Part shown: positions 39,646 through 47,302 of the stretch, piece by piece
How the letters are laid out: each line of letters starts with the position of its first letter
Position numbering within the stretch: the first letter of the stretch is position 1
Source of the DNA: Eubacteriales bacterium
GTDB lineage: Bacteria > Bacillota > Clostridia > Oscillospirales > Butyricicoccaceae
Direction of reading: 5' to 3'
Length of the DNA stretch: 59,020 nt
Assembly (NCBI GenBank): GCA_030540435.1
Contig: JAUNWG010000008.1
Coordinates: forward strand, 1-59,020
Notes under the pieces: model-generated
What the model was told of the DNA's origin: nothing
Database searches by the model: none
Seen by the model: the letters and a program-made list of their open reading frames with translations, nothing else
Made by a program: the position numbers and the translations under genes

Positions 39646-40569
39646 TTATAGCTGCATCAACTGGTTCAGATATTCATTGGAATCCAAAAAAATGTTCAGA
39701 TAGTAGTTAAAAACCACGAAATCCTGCGCATCGCACATGCCGTCGAGGATATTTTCCGTCTGCTTTTCGTCCTTTGTCAGCCCAAGGGCATTCATACGGG
39801 CGAGATTATTTTCCGACGGGCTTGGCGTGGTATCGATGCAGCAGATGCCGATGAGCGAATCGCGCATTTTCCACAGCAGTTGCTGGCAGCCGCGCAGATA
39901 GGCGACCTCAGACTTTTTGAGGGATTTGTTCATGCGTTCATCCAGCAGGACGTCCATGCGGGAGTCCAGATCGTTGATTTTGATGCGCAGGTCGCGCAGG
40001 TCGGGGATGCGTCCGCGCAGCACACGCTGCTCCAGCAGCGGCAGCATGGCCTGCTGTGCACGGAGAATACCGGCCTTCGCACGGTCTGCGCCGCTGTATG
40101 GGCGGATGAGCATATTGACGCCGAGTGCGATGATCGTGCCGATACAGGTATCGCGGAAGCGGACCATGCCATACAGCAGGTTGTCCTGTGAAGGGATATC
40201 CATCAGGCAACAGCAGAATACCACACAGGCAAGGCTGGTCGTCGACGGATGCATATGCAGGCTGTTGCACACGACGATCATGATCAGGACACCGAGGAAG
40301 CAGCCGACAGACAAGTGCCCGTTAAATGTCATAGTAAACAACATAGCGAGCAGCGCGCCGATAAAGTTGCCAATGGTCAGATCACGTGCGCCCTTGAGGG
40401 ATGCTGTGATGGAGGACTGCATACAGCCGAGGGCACCGATGGCGAGGAACGGCGGATACGGGCTGTTGATCATGTAGCCGACAGCGACGGCGATGCCGGC
40501 GGCAAGCGCAGTCTTGAACGTACGCATACCAATGCGGAGGGGAAACTGTTTTGTGGAAATGCTGGACAT
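39646..40569 (-). CDS. Aromatic acid exporter family/FUSC-like membrane protein
   Basis: The 307-aa product has about six hydrophobic segments in its first 160 residues (KTALAAGIAVAVGYMI, PFLAIGALGCMQSSI) followed by a 150-residue cytoplasmic helical domain. This is the pattern of Gram-positive YgaE/aromatic-acid-exporter family 1 proteins. Substrate is unknown. The ATG at 40569 follows AAAGG; a GTG at 40578 is possible but is too close to that site. It converges with eno. Confidence 0.75.
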   Translation of the reverse strand: MSSISTKQFPLRIGMRTFKTALAAGIAVAVGYMINSPYPPFLAIGALGCMQSSITASLKGARDLTIGNFIGALLAMLFTMTFNGHLSVGCFLGVLIMIVVCNSLHMHPSTTSLACVVFCCCLMDIPSQDNLLYGMVRFRDTCIGTIIALGVNMLIRPYSGADRAKAGILRAQQAMLPLLEQRVLRGRIPDLRDLRIKINDLDSRMDVLLDERMNKSLKKSEVAYLRGCQQLLWKMRDSLIGICCIDTTPSPSENNLARMNALGLTKDEKQTENILDGMCDAQDFVVFNYYLNIFLDSNEYLNQLMQL

Positions 40570-40723
40570 GCTTTTCACCTTTCATTCGTCCGAAACTTGG
40601 CTCATTATAGCATATTCCACGTATTCGTCAATTGGTAACATTCACAGATTTTGTAATCTTGGTGTAAATTGATGGGAAATGCTAAAAATTCATAAGAAAA
40701 TTTGGGAATATTTCATGGAAAGA

Positions 40724-40753
40724 TTGACAGATTGAATTACAATGTGGTAACAT
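40724..40753 (+). promoter_or_regulatory. Promoter of the acidic Cys-rich membrane protein
   Basis: TTGACA (40724-40729) and TAACAT (40748-40753), 18-bp spacer, followed by a leader of about 115 nt with a short GCCGCCG/CGGCGGG pairing. Confidence 0.5.
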
Positions 40754-40874
40754 ATAACTAATACAGGACAGAAAGTTGTCCAGCTTGATAGAAGCCTTGC
40801 CGCCGTATGTCGGCGGGAGAAATATTTTACCACAATACCCGCGGCGAAACGCGGCAACGAGAGGAAGTAAAAAA

Positions 40875-41240
40875 ATGGGTGCAAAGAAGAATGACAATAT
40901 GAAGAAAAAAGTTGGCATTGGTATTGCAGTAGCAGGCGCGGCAGCAGGTGCTGTTGCAGCGGGCGTCGCAGCATACCGTCATAGCAAGAGCGAGCAGGTA
41001 TATCATGAGGCAGAGCTTAAGGCAATGAGCGAGCTGGATGATATGAACGCTGAAAACGAGAGCGCATGTGAGGCTTGCGAGTGTGCGGAAGAATGTGCAG
41101 CAACAGAGGAGACCTGCGAAGCTGCGGAAGAGCAGATGAGCATGGAAGAGCCGGCAGAAGCTGAAGCAGAAGAGGCAGAAGCAGCTGAGGAAGCGCCGGA
41201 AGAGGAAGACGCAGCGGAAGAAACAGAAGACGAAGAGTAA
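40875..41240 (+). CDS. Small membrane-anchored protein with acidic, Cys-rich tail
   Basis: The 121-aa product has a short Lys-rich N-terminus, one Ala/Gly-rich membrane segment (VGIGIAVAGAAAGAVAAGVA, about residues 13-32), then an extremely acidic tail (Glu/Ala repeats). Between residues about 62 and 85 it has five Cys (ACEACECAEECAATEETC), which could bind metal or form disulfides. I do not recognise the family. The ATG at 40875 follows GAGAGGAAG; an open frame from 40776 has no ribosome site. Coding is supported by position and the strong residue bias. Confidence 0.6.
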   Translation: MGAKKNDNMKKKVGIGIAVAGAAAGAVAAGVAAYRHSKSEQVYHEAELKAMSELDDMNAENESACEACECAEECAATEETCEAAEEQMSMEEPAEAEAEEAEAAEEAPEEEDAAEETEDEE

Positions 41241-41370
41241 GTTGTTACAGATCCAGCCAGGCGGAGCGCAATCATGCTGTTCCGCCTGTTTTTATGTCTG
41301 GAAAGATCGCGCCGCCTGTGGTATACTGTATGGCATAATAAATTTTCACCTTCCGAAAGGAGCTATTTTT

Positions 41371-42240
41371 ATGAGATACGAAGGCAGGGTATTCCGTCCG
41401 CCGAGCGAGGCATACAGCCTGATCGTACAGGTCACGATCGGATGCAGCCACAATAAGTGCACCTTCTGCGATATGTATAAGGAAAAGCAGTTCCATCTGC
41501 GCAAGCTGGAGGATGTATTGGAGGATTTTATCCTTGCACGCAAGGCATACCGCCATATTGAACGCATTTTCCTTGCGGATGGCGATGCACTGATGCGCCG
41601 GACAGAGGATCTTGCGATTATCCTGCAGCATATTCGCGATACCATCCCGGAGTGCACCCGCGTCACCAGCTATGGCTCACCTAAGAGCATCCTCACTAAG
41701 ACGCCGGAGCAGCTCAAGCTGCTGCGTTCGCTGGGCCTCAAGATGATCTATCTCGGACTGGAATCCGGCTGTGATGATGTTCTGACGCATATTAATAAGG
41801 GTGTAACGGTGGATGAGATCGTCCGCGCCGGACAGATGGTCAAGGATGCGGGCATGAAGCTGTCTGTCACGGCGATCAATGGCTTGGGCGGCACGGAAAT
41901 GTGGCGCGAGCACGCCATCGGCACGGCAGATGCGTTTTCCCGCATGAAGCCAGATTATATCGGCCTGCTGACGCTGATGTTTGAGGGCGATACACCGCTG
42001 CAAAAGGAATGGGAAGAAGGGAAATTCCAGCTGCTGACCGCGCCGCAGGTGGCGCAGGAGACCTTGCTGATGCTGGAGCACATTGACAGCGAGGGCAGCG
42101 TGTTCCGCTCCAACCATGCATCCAATTATCTCACACTCAAGGGCACGCTCAACCGCGACCGTGAGGCGCTGTGTGACAAGCTGCACCGCGCACTGGACGG
42201 CGAGCTGGGCTATAAGAGTGAATATTTCCGCGCTCTGTGA
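41371..42240 (+). CDS. Radical SAM protein with CX4CX2C cluster motif
   Basis: The 289-aa product starts MRYEGRVFRPPSEAYSL and has GCSHNKCTFCDMY, in which the three cluster cysteines are spaced CX4CX2C instead of CX3CX2C. A barrel follows with RIFLADGDAL, RVTSYGSPKSI, GLKMIYLGLESG and LSVTAINGLGG. Similar small radical SAM proteins of COG1032 type are common in anaerobes and mostly unassigned. AAAGGAG sets the ATG at 41371; the frame is open from 41242. It stands alone with no obvious substrate or maturase neighbour. Confidence 0.85.
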   Translation: MRYEGRVFRPPSEAYSLIVQVTIGCSHNKCTFCDMYKEKQFHLRKLEDVLEDFILARKAYRHIERIFLADGDALMRRTEDLAIILQHIRDTIPECTRVTSYGSPKSILTKTPEQLKLLRSLGLKMIYLGLESGCDDVLTHINKGVTVDEIVRAGQMVKDAGMKLSVTAINGLGGTEMWREHAIGTADAFSRMKPDYIGLLTLMFEGDTPLQKEWEEGKFQLLTAPQVAQETLLMLEHIDSEGSVFRSNHASNYLTLKGTLNRDREALCDKLHRALDGELGYKSEYFRAL

Positions 42241-42421
42241 TAAAAATAAGAAAGATTTTTTACCGGCTCAGTTTCTGCTGCAAAAAGCGGGAACTGGGCT
42301 GATTCTTTGTGTTGATTTTATGTTGATATCAAAAATTAGCAAAAAGTTCCAGAAAACATCCCTTTTCCTTTGGCGAATAACATGGTAAAATAGAGATACC
42401 AAAACAAAGGAGCTGATGCCG
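42241..42421 (+). other. Intergenic region before the phospholipase C-like gene
   Basis: CAGTTTCTGCTGC...GGAACTGGGCTGATTC near 42268-42305 forms a short hairpin that could end the radical SAM transcript. A likely -10 TAAAAT near 42385 lies 30 bp before the next gene. Nothing else is seen. Confidence 0.3.
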
Positions 42422-43033
42422 ATGGATTCTGTGTCCCATACAACAGTTGCACACTACCTGCTGGACTATGTGGAGAAGACAGACGGCGTTTCATTCGACC
42501 GCAAGGCATTCTGCTTTGGCAATCTGAAACCTGATTTGAAGGGTGAATATCTGACCAAGCGGCATTATCCATCCCTGATGTTTGACGAGGTAATGCAGCG
42601 CATCCGTGATTTTGTGAAGGGTTTTTCCATTTGTGCAAACAATGGCGCAAAGCTCAGCGAGGAGCTGGGTGTCATCTGTCATTATATTACAGATTTCTTT
42701 AGCTTCCCGCACAACGACGATATCTATGGACGCGGATTATTAGCCCATTACATTTATGAAAAGAAAACGGGTATTACGATTTATTGGCGGATCAATGAGA
42801 CAAAGTTTGACTGTTGGGCACAACATCGACTGGAGGAGCTTCCCCAGTCGCCGGATGCACTGATTCGGTTTCTGACCGAGCAGCACCGGAGCTACACCGC
42901 ACAGGCGTCACATACGATCGGTGACGATATCATGCATATCTGTTATGTGCTGGCGGCGGTTGTGCGTTCCATCATCCGCATGGCGGGTGCAGCTGTTGTA
43001 CCATTCAACACCAACCTGAGACAAACTGTATAA
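42422..43033 (+). CDS. Zinc-dependent phospholipase C-like protein
   Basis: The 203-aa product has SHTTVAHYLL, FCFGNLKPDL, KRHYPSLMF and CHYITDFFSFPHN, a His/Asp pattern like that of the zinc-dependent phospholipase C / PF00882 fold found in many Firmicutes. There is no signal peptide, so it is probably cytoplasmic, unlike secreted alpha-toxins. Function of the clostridial cytoplasmic members is not established. ATG at 42422 is preferred over 42416, based on spacing from AAAGGAG at 42406-42412. A terminator follows. Confidence 0.75.
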   Translation: MDSVSHTTVAHYLLDYVEKTDGVSFDRKAFCFGNLKPDLKGEYLTKRHYPSLMFDEVMQRIRDFVKGFSICANNGAKLSEELGVICHYITDFFSFPHNDDIYGRGLLAHYIYEKKTGITIYWRINETKFDCWAQHRLEELPQSPDALIRFLTEQHRSYTAQASHTIGDDIMHICYVLAAVVRSIIRMAGAAVVPFNTNLRQTV

Positions 43034-43036
43034 CAA

Positions 43037-43075
43037 TGTCCTCCTTGTGTAATCGCAGGGAGGACTGCTTTTTTG
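43037..43075 (+). terminator. Terminator after the phospholipase C-like gene
   Basis: GTCCTCC(TTG) pairs with (CAG)GGAGGAC; the stem is followed by TGC and six T. Confidence 0.75.
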
Positions 43076-43083
43076 TACAGCGC

Positions 43084-43112
43084 TTGCCAACTGTATGCCA
43101 TTGTGCTAAGAT
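43084..43112 (+). promoter_or_regulatory. Promoter of the NifX-like gene
   Basis: TTGCCA (43084-43089) and TAAGAT (43107-43112), 17-bp spacer, 45 bp before the ATG. Confidence 0.6.
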
Positions 43113-43156
43113 TACAATAAACACACAGAAAGCACACAGAGAAGGAGCAACGTGAT

Positions 43157-43558
43157 ATGAAATTTGCAGCAGCATATGAAAACGGGCAGATATGCCAGGA
43201 TTTTAGCAATACAAAGCAGTTTAAACTATATACCGTGGAGGATGACCGTGTTGTCCATATGGAAGTCGTGGACACGGGCTGCTGCGGCGCGGAAGCGTTG
43301 ACAGGCTTTCTCAAAGCGCAGGGCGTTGGCATTCTGGTGTGCGGCAGACTGGAGTCTGCCGCGCAGATGGCGCTGCTGACGGCGGGCATCGCCCCATTCC
43401 CAGGCGCATATGGGGATGCGGATATGCAGGTCGGCGCGCTGCTCGTCGGTATGCTGGAAGCGGAAAAGAAGGAAAAAGCCGAAGGCAAAGTGGAGGGCTG
43501 TACCGAGGAAGCCTGCGCGGGATGTGCGCACCGGGAACAGTGCGCACAGGCGCAATAA
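43157..43558 (+). CDS. NifX/NafY-like dinitrogenase cofactor-binding domain protein
   Basis: The 133-aa product matches the RNase-H-like NifX/NifB-C fold (FAAAYENGQICQDFSN, YTVEDDRVV, ILVCGRLESAAQMALLTAGI), known to carry Fe-Mo cofactor or Fe-S precursors. In non-nitrogen-fixing anaerobes stand-alone copies occur without a nitrogenase and their job is unknown. The C-terminal 25 residues carry four Cys and a His (CTEEACAGCAHREQC), which could bind a cluster or metal. Also VVDTGCCGAEALTGF has a Cys pair near residue 42. AGAAGGAGC precedes the ATG. Confidence 0.8.
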   Translation: MKFAAAYENGQICQDFSNTKQFKLYTVEDDRVVHMEVVDTGCCGAEALTGFLKAQGVGILVCGRLESAAQMALLTAGIAPFPGAYGDADMQVGALLVGMLEAEKKEKAEGKVEGCTEEACAGCAHREQCAQAQ

Positions 43559-43573
43559 AAAGAATCATCGTGA

Positions 43574-43611
43574 GAAAAAAGCGGACGGAATGCTGAGGAT
43601 TCCGTCCGCTG
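43574..43611 (-). terminator. Terminator of the GHL10 gene
   Basis: A 12-bp perfect stem (AGCGGACGGAAT with its complement) has a 7-nt loop, and six T follow on the minus strand. It lies directly after the minus-strand stop at 43614. Confidence 0.85.
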
Positions 43612-43613
43612 TG

Positions 43614-44924
43614 TTATTGTTCCGTCCATTTTTGCTGTAAGATACTGTCCAAACCGGCGGTCTGCTCCAGATTGCGGCAGCTGAATACCGCACAGCCGCG
43701 GATGCCGCTGATCTCCCGGGAGAGGTTGAGCTGCCGTCCAATCTCCGCACAGCCGTCATTTTGCCAGACAGTGCCATACTGTGCGTCACCGATCTTATAG
43801 GCGGCAAGACCGAGGATCAGATCGACATTCGTCCCATCCACCTGCCGCGCCCACCAGCGTGCCAGTGTGTCGAAATCCGCGGCAGTATCGCCAATCTCCC
43901 AATAAATTTGCGGGCAGATGTAATCAATCCAGCCGTTTTTGATCCATGTCAGCGAGTCGGCATAAGCAGAAGAATAATGCTCATAACCGTTGGTATCGCT
44001 GCCGCCAAAGGCGTTGACGCCCTTGTTGCGCCAGATGCCGGACGGGCTGATGCCGAACACACACACGGGGTTTTTCGCATGTTCATGCACCGTCTGATAC
44101 ACCATCTGCACGAGCTGGTTGACATTGTCGCGCCGCCAATCGTCGCGGCTCAGCTCTGTTGCAGCTGCGGCGTAGGTGTCTGCGTCGTTAAAATCCGTGG
44201 ACGGATAAAAATAGTCGTCAAACTGAATGCCGTCCACGTCGTAGGTTTCCACGATCTCCCGGATGCCGTCGCAGATCATCTGCCGCACCTCTGCCAGACC
44301 GGGGTTGAAATAATAGCTGCCGTCACAGGTGACAACCCAGTCGGGATGCTGCTTGGCGGGTGAGCTGTCCGGCAGGGACGCGAAATCGGAAGCGGCATTC
44401 TGTCCGGCACAAATGCGGTAGGGATTGACCCATGCTTCCAGCTTCATGCTGCGCGCGTGCGCCTGCTGGAGCCAGTACGCGAGGGGATCGAAGCTGTCTG
44501 CCGGCGCCGTGCCGCAAGTGCCGGTCAGATATCGGCTCCATGGAAACAGGTCGGAGGGATACAGCGCATCTGCCGCCGGACGAACCTGCAAGTAGATGGT
44601 ATTGCAGCCATCCGCCTTTGCAGCGTCCAAAATCGCGTTACAGCGCGTTTTTAACGCTTCCACATCCGTAGTTGGGTTGGACGGATAATCGATCGCATAC
44701 GCTGTTGCAACCCAAATGGCGCGTGTTTCGGTGGGGGAAGCAGACGGGGGAGCGGCAGGTTCTTCCGCTGATGCGGTATCCGGTGTTTGTCCGCTGTCCG
44801 GTTCGGATTGTGCGGCTGACGCCAGCACATGCAGCAGAGTAAGCGGTGATACACCGGCGGAATACCAGACCATGCCGCAGGTCAGCGCGAGGAATAGCAG
44901 AATAAGTACAAATAATTTTTTCAT
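43614..44924 (-). CDS. Glycosyl hydrolase-like family 10 (GHL10/DUF187) protein, exported
   Basis: The 436-aa product has an N-terminal signal or anchor (KKLFVLILLFLALTCGMVW), a Ser/Pro/Thr/Ala-rich linker to about residue 65, and a TIM-barrel of the GHL10 family: RAIWVATAYAIDYPS, TIYLQVRPAADALYPS, EAWVNPYRICA, NPGLAEVRQMICDGI and DVDGIQFDDYFYP, and YICPQIYWE. The family is thought to act on peptidoglycan or envelope glycans. The ATG at 44924 follows GGAGGG, while a TTG at 44930 would be too close to it. Confidence 0.88.
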   Translation of the reverse strand: MKKLFVLILLFLALTCGMVWYSAGVSPLTLLHVLASAAQSEPDSGQTPDTASAEEPAAPPSASPTETRAIWVATAYAIDYPSNPTTDVEALKTRCNAILDAAKADGCNTIYLQVRPAADALYPSDLFPWSRYLTGTCGTAPADSFDPLAYWLQQAHARSMKLEAWVNPYRICAGQNAASDFASLPDSSPAKQHPDWVVTCDGSYYFNPGLAEVRQMICDGIREIVETYDVDGIQFDDYFYPSTDFNDADTYAAAATELSRDDWRRDNVNQLVQMVYQTVHEHAKNPVCVFGISPSGIWRNKGVNAFGGSDTNGYEHYSSAYADSLTWIKNGWIDYICPQIYWEIGDTAADFDTLARWWARQVDGTNVDLILGLAAYKIGDAQYGTVWQNDGCAEIGRQLNLSREISGIRGCAVFSCRNLEQTAGLDSILQQKWTEQ

Positions 44925-44966
44925 AGACAACCCTCCTGCTCTATCCTACGCAGGAAGGTGTGCAGA

Positions 44967-45461
44967 TTATACCGAGAGTTGGAAGACATAATCATCCATC
45001 ACATAGCCGCTGCCGATGTCGGTGGCCTGTGTCCGCACGACCTCAAAGCCGGTGGCGTGGTACACGCCGACCGAACCGTCATTGAATCGGTTTACCGTCA
45101 GGTATACGCCGGATTTGCCCAGTTCGCGCGCCTGCTGCACCACAAAGTCGATCATCTGCCGCCCGTAGCCGTGCCCGCGATATTCCTTTTTCAGGTACAG
45201 CTTGCTGAGGAACAGCAGCTCGTCCTCCGGCTGGATGCCGATATAGCCGATAGCTTCATCGCCGCGCATGACGAAATAATAGCGATAACCGCCGGTCGCG
45301 ATCTGCTCGCGCATTGCAGGGGCAGATTGGAACTTTTTCAGCATATAATTGATTTGACCCTCGGAGATGATGGAGGGGAAAAACTCATGCCAGATTTCGT
45401 CAGCAAGTGCTGCGAGTGCTTCGAGCTGTGCGTCAGAAACCGGCTGCATCGTAATTTTCAT
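44967..45461 (-). CDS. GNAT family N-acetyltransferase
   Basis: The 164-aa product has the GNAT core: YRYYFVMRGDEAIGYIGIQ, FLSKLYLKKEYRGHGYGRQMIDF with the Q/RxxGxG/A acetyl-CoA loop, then VYLTVNRFNDGSVGVYHATGFEVV. The substrate could be a small amine or a protein N-terminus. ATG at 45461 is preferred; a GTG at 45470 immediately abuts the AAAGGAC ribosome site. It is divergent from the thioesterase operon. Confidence 0.9.
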   Translation of the reverse strand: MKITMQPVSDAQLEALAALADEIWHEFFPSIISEGQINYMLKKFQSAPAMREQIATGGYRYYFVMRGDEAIGYIGIQPEDELLFLSKLYLKKEYRGHGYGRQMIDFVVQQARELGKSGVYLTVNRFNDGSVGVYHATGFEVVRTQATDIGSGYVMDDYVFQLSV

Positions 45462-45596
45462 ATCAAACACGTCCTTTCCTGTGTTGCAGTATCAGTATAA
45501 CATTTTTTCAGGCACACGGCAACGAAACGCTTCCTTTTCTGTCTCAAATGAAGTATACTAAATAAGAAAGATAACAAAGAACAGGAGGATTTCGGT

Positions 45597-46331
45597 ATGC
45601 CGGAGTGCCAGCTTACCAGAGAATATGTACTGGACATCGGACAGATCGACAGCCGCCACATTGCGCGCCCATCTGCCATTGTTGATTTTATGCAGGATAT
45701 CGCCACACGCCATGCGGTTGTGATGGGGATTTCCGGAGAAGAACTGGAAAAGAAAAATTGCTTCTGGGTGCTCTCACGCCTAAAGTATACCCTCAACCGC
45801 CCGCTGCATTTTTATGAAAAACTGCGTGTGACTACCATCCCGCGCAAGGTGCGCGGCGCATCATGGTATCGTGACTTTGTATTTGAGACGGAGGAGGGAG
45901 AAGTCGGCAGTGCGGTCACTGTATGGGCGATCGTCGATTTGGAGACACGCCGCCTTGTCCGCCCGCAGTCAATTGGGCTGGGCTTCCCAGAGCAGCAGAC
46001 CGGACAGACAGAGATGCTCCGGGCAATCCGGGCGGAAAATCTGGAACCGTGCTTTGACCGTGTTGTGCGGTACAGTGATATTGACATCAACTGCCATCTG
46101 AACAATGTCAAGGCGGTGGATATCCTCTCGGATACCTTTGGACTGGAGGAGGACGCTACGCGATGGGTCTCCCAGCTGCAAGTCAATTATATTTCAGAGA
46201 GCATCTGCGGAACAAAGCTGTCGCTCATGCGCGGGATACAGCAAAACGGCAGCCTGTGCGTGGCGGCTTATGACGGCGAGCAGGAAAAGGTACAGGCGGA
46301 AGCGGTCTTTTCCACACTTGAAAGCAGATAA
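45597..46331 (+). CDS. Acyl-ACP thioesterase (FatA/FatB-like)
   Basis: This hotdog-fold enzyme releases free fatty acids from acyl carrier protein. The 244-aa product contains two hotdog domains: the first with NCFWVLSRLKYTLNRP, the second with RYSDIDINCHLNNVKAVDI, which holds the catalytic Asp/Asn/His pattern of FatA. AGGAGGATTTCGGT precedes the ATG. A TATACT box at 45554-45559 is a likely -10. The MNT and HEPN genes follow on the same strand 17 bp later. Confidence 0.92.
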   Translation: MPECQLTREYVLDIGQIDSRHIARPSAIVDFMQDIATRHAVVMGISGEELEKKNCFWVLSRLKYTLNRPLHFYEKLRVTTIPRKVRGASWYRDFVFETEEGEVGSAVTVWAIVDLETRRLVRPQSIGLGFPEQQTGQTEMLRAIRAENLEPCFDRVVRYSDIDINCHLNNVKAVDILSDTFGLEEDATRWVSQLQVNYISESICGTKLSLMRGIQQNGSLCVAAYDGEQEKVQAEAVFSTLESR

Positions 46332-46348
46332 AAGGAGGGCAAGGAGCC

Positions 46349-46651
46349 ATGCAGGTTTCTGAGATTTTGAAGTTGATCCTGGCGTGCTGCCAGCCGCGCC
46401 GTGTGATATTATATGGTGAAAAGGTCGTGGCAGGCAGTCATGACCTGAAGGCGGCAGACCTGTGCATTATTATGGATGAATGCGATAAGAAGAGCCTGAT
46501 GCGCACGCTGTACCTCAAGGTTGATGTATCGATTCCCGTGCAGTTTCTGCTGTACAGCACAGACGAATGGCGGGAGCTGCTGGAGGATGCCGGGAGCTAC
46601 GCCTCCGCGATAGAGAAGAAGGGAACGGTGCTGTATGGGAAGACGCCGTAA
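46349..46651 (+). CDS. Minimal nucleotidyltransferase (MNT)-like protein, degenerate active site
   Basis: The 100-aa product has the size and strand pattern of MNT-domain proteins (RRVILYGEKVVAGSHDLKAA, DLCIIMDE), but the canonical GSxxxG...DxD motif is replaced by YGEKVVAG...ADLCII with only one Asp kept. It may be catalytically inactive. It overlaps the HEPN gene by 17 bp, the usual arrangement of HEPN/MNT pairs, where MNT is the antitoxin that AMPylates HEPN. AAAGGAGG is upstream. Identification rests partly on that context. Confidence 0.65.
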   Translation: MQVSEILKLILACCQPRRVILYGEKVVAGSHDLKAADLCIIMDECDKKSLMRTLYLKVDVSIPVQFLLYSTDEWRELLEDAGSYASAIEKKGTVLYGKTP

Positions 46652-47075
46652 AGGGAACACGGACAGCCGGTATTATTATAAATGGCTGGAAAAGGCGCTG
46701 AGCGATTTGCAGAGTGCGCGTATCCTGCTCACATGGGGCGGGGACGAGATGGCGGTGGCATTCCATTGCCAGCAGGCGATCGAAAAGGCGCTCAAGGGAT
46801 ATCTGCTGTTCCGCGTGGGACGGCACTTTGACGGGCACAACCTGACCTTCCTGTGTCGTCAGGCGGCGATGGTCGATGACCGGTTTACGCGGTATCTGGG
46901 GGAAAGCGCGGCGCTCAATAACTATTACATTGAAACGCGCTATCCGACCGACCTGCCGTTTGAGATTACGGAGGCGCAGATCCACAATATCCTGACGATG
47001 GCGGAGGATCTGTTCGGCGTGATCCGGCGGGAGCTTTATGCGGCAGACGAGGAGCCGCATGAAGTGGACATGTAA
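46635..47075 (+). CDS. HEPN domain protein
   Basis: The 146-aa product shows the HEPN four-helix pattern: WLEKALSDLQSARILL, FHCQQAIEKALKGYLL, HNLTFLCRQ, NNYYIETRYPTDLPF, and EDLFGVIRREL. HEPN domains act as RNases or regulators in toxin-antitoxin modules; the Rx4-6H catalytic motif is not evident in this one, so activity is uncertain. It begins inside the upstream MNT gene. The basic N-terminus (MGRRRKG) may bind RNA. Confidence 0.8.
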   Translation: MGRRRKGNTDSRYYYKWLEKALSDLQSARILLTWGGDEMAVAFHCQQAIEKALKGYLLFRVGRHFDGHNLTFLCRQAAMVDDRFTRYLGESAALNNYYIETRYPTDLPFEITEAQIHNILTMAEDLFGVIRRELYAADEEPHEVDM

Positions 47076-47302
47076 ATATGCGTAAAAAATATAAGTTTCT
47101 ATCTATTTGACTTTGCCGACATGGCGTTCAGTATTTGCGTGACTCTGTGAGAAATACCACGAAAAACAGGAAATTTTAACAGAGATAAACACATTTAATT
47201 TTGATTTTCCATTTACAATACACAATAAATTATGTACAATATAAATAGGACTACAAGATAAACCGTGCGTCCCATTTTAGTAAGAAGCAGGAGGGTTTAT
47301 CC
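47076..47302 (+). promoter_or_regulatory. Intergenic region with the sugar-phosphate kinase promoter
   Basis: In this 227-bp AT-rich stretch a promoter TTTACA (47212-47217) and TACAAT (47235-47240) with 17-bp spacing precedes a 60-nt leader. AGCAGGAGGG lies before the ATG. No other gene is seen. Confidence 0.6.
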
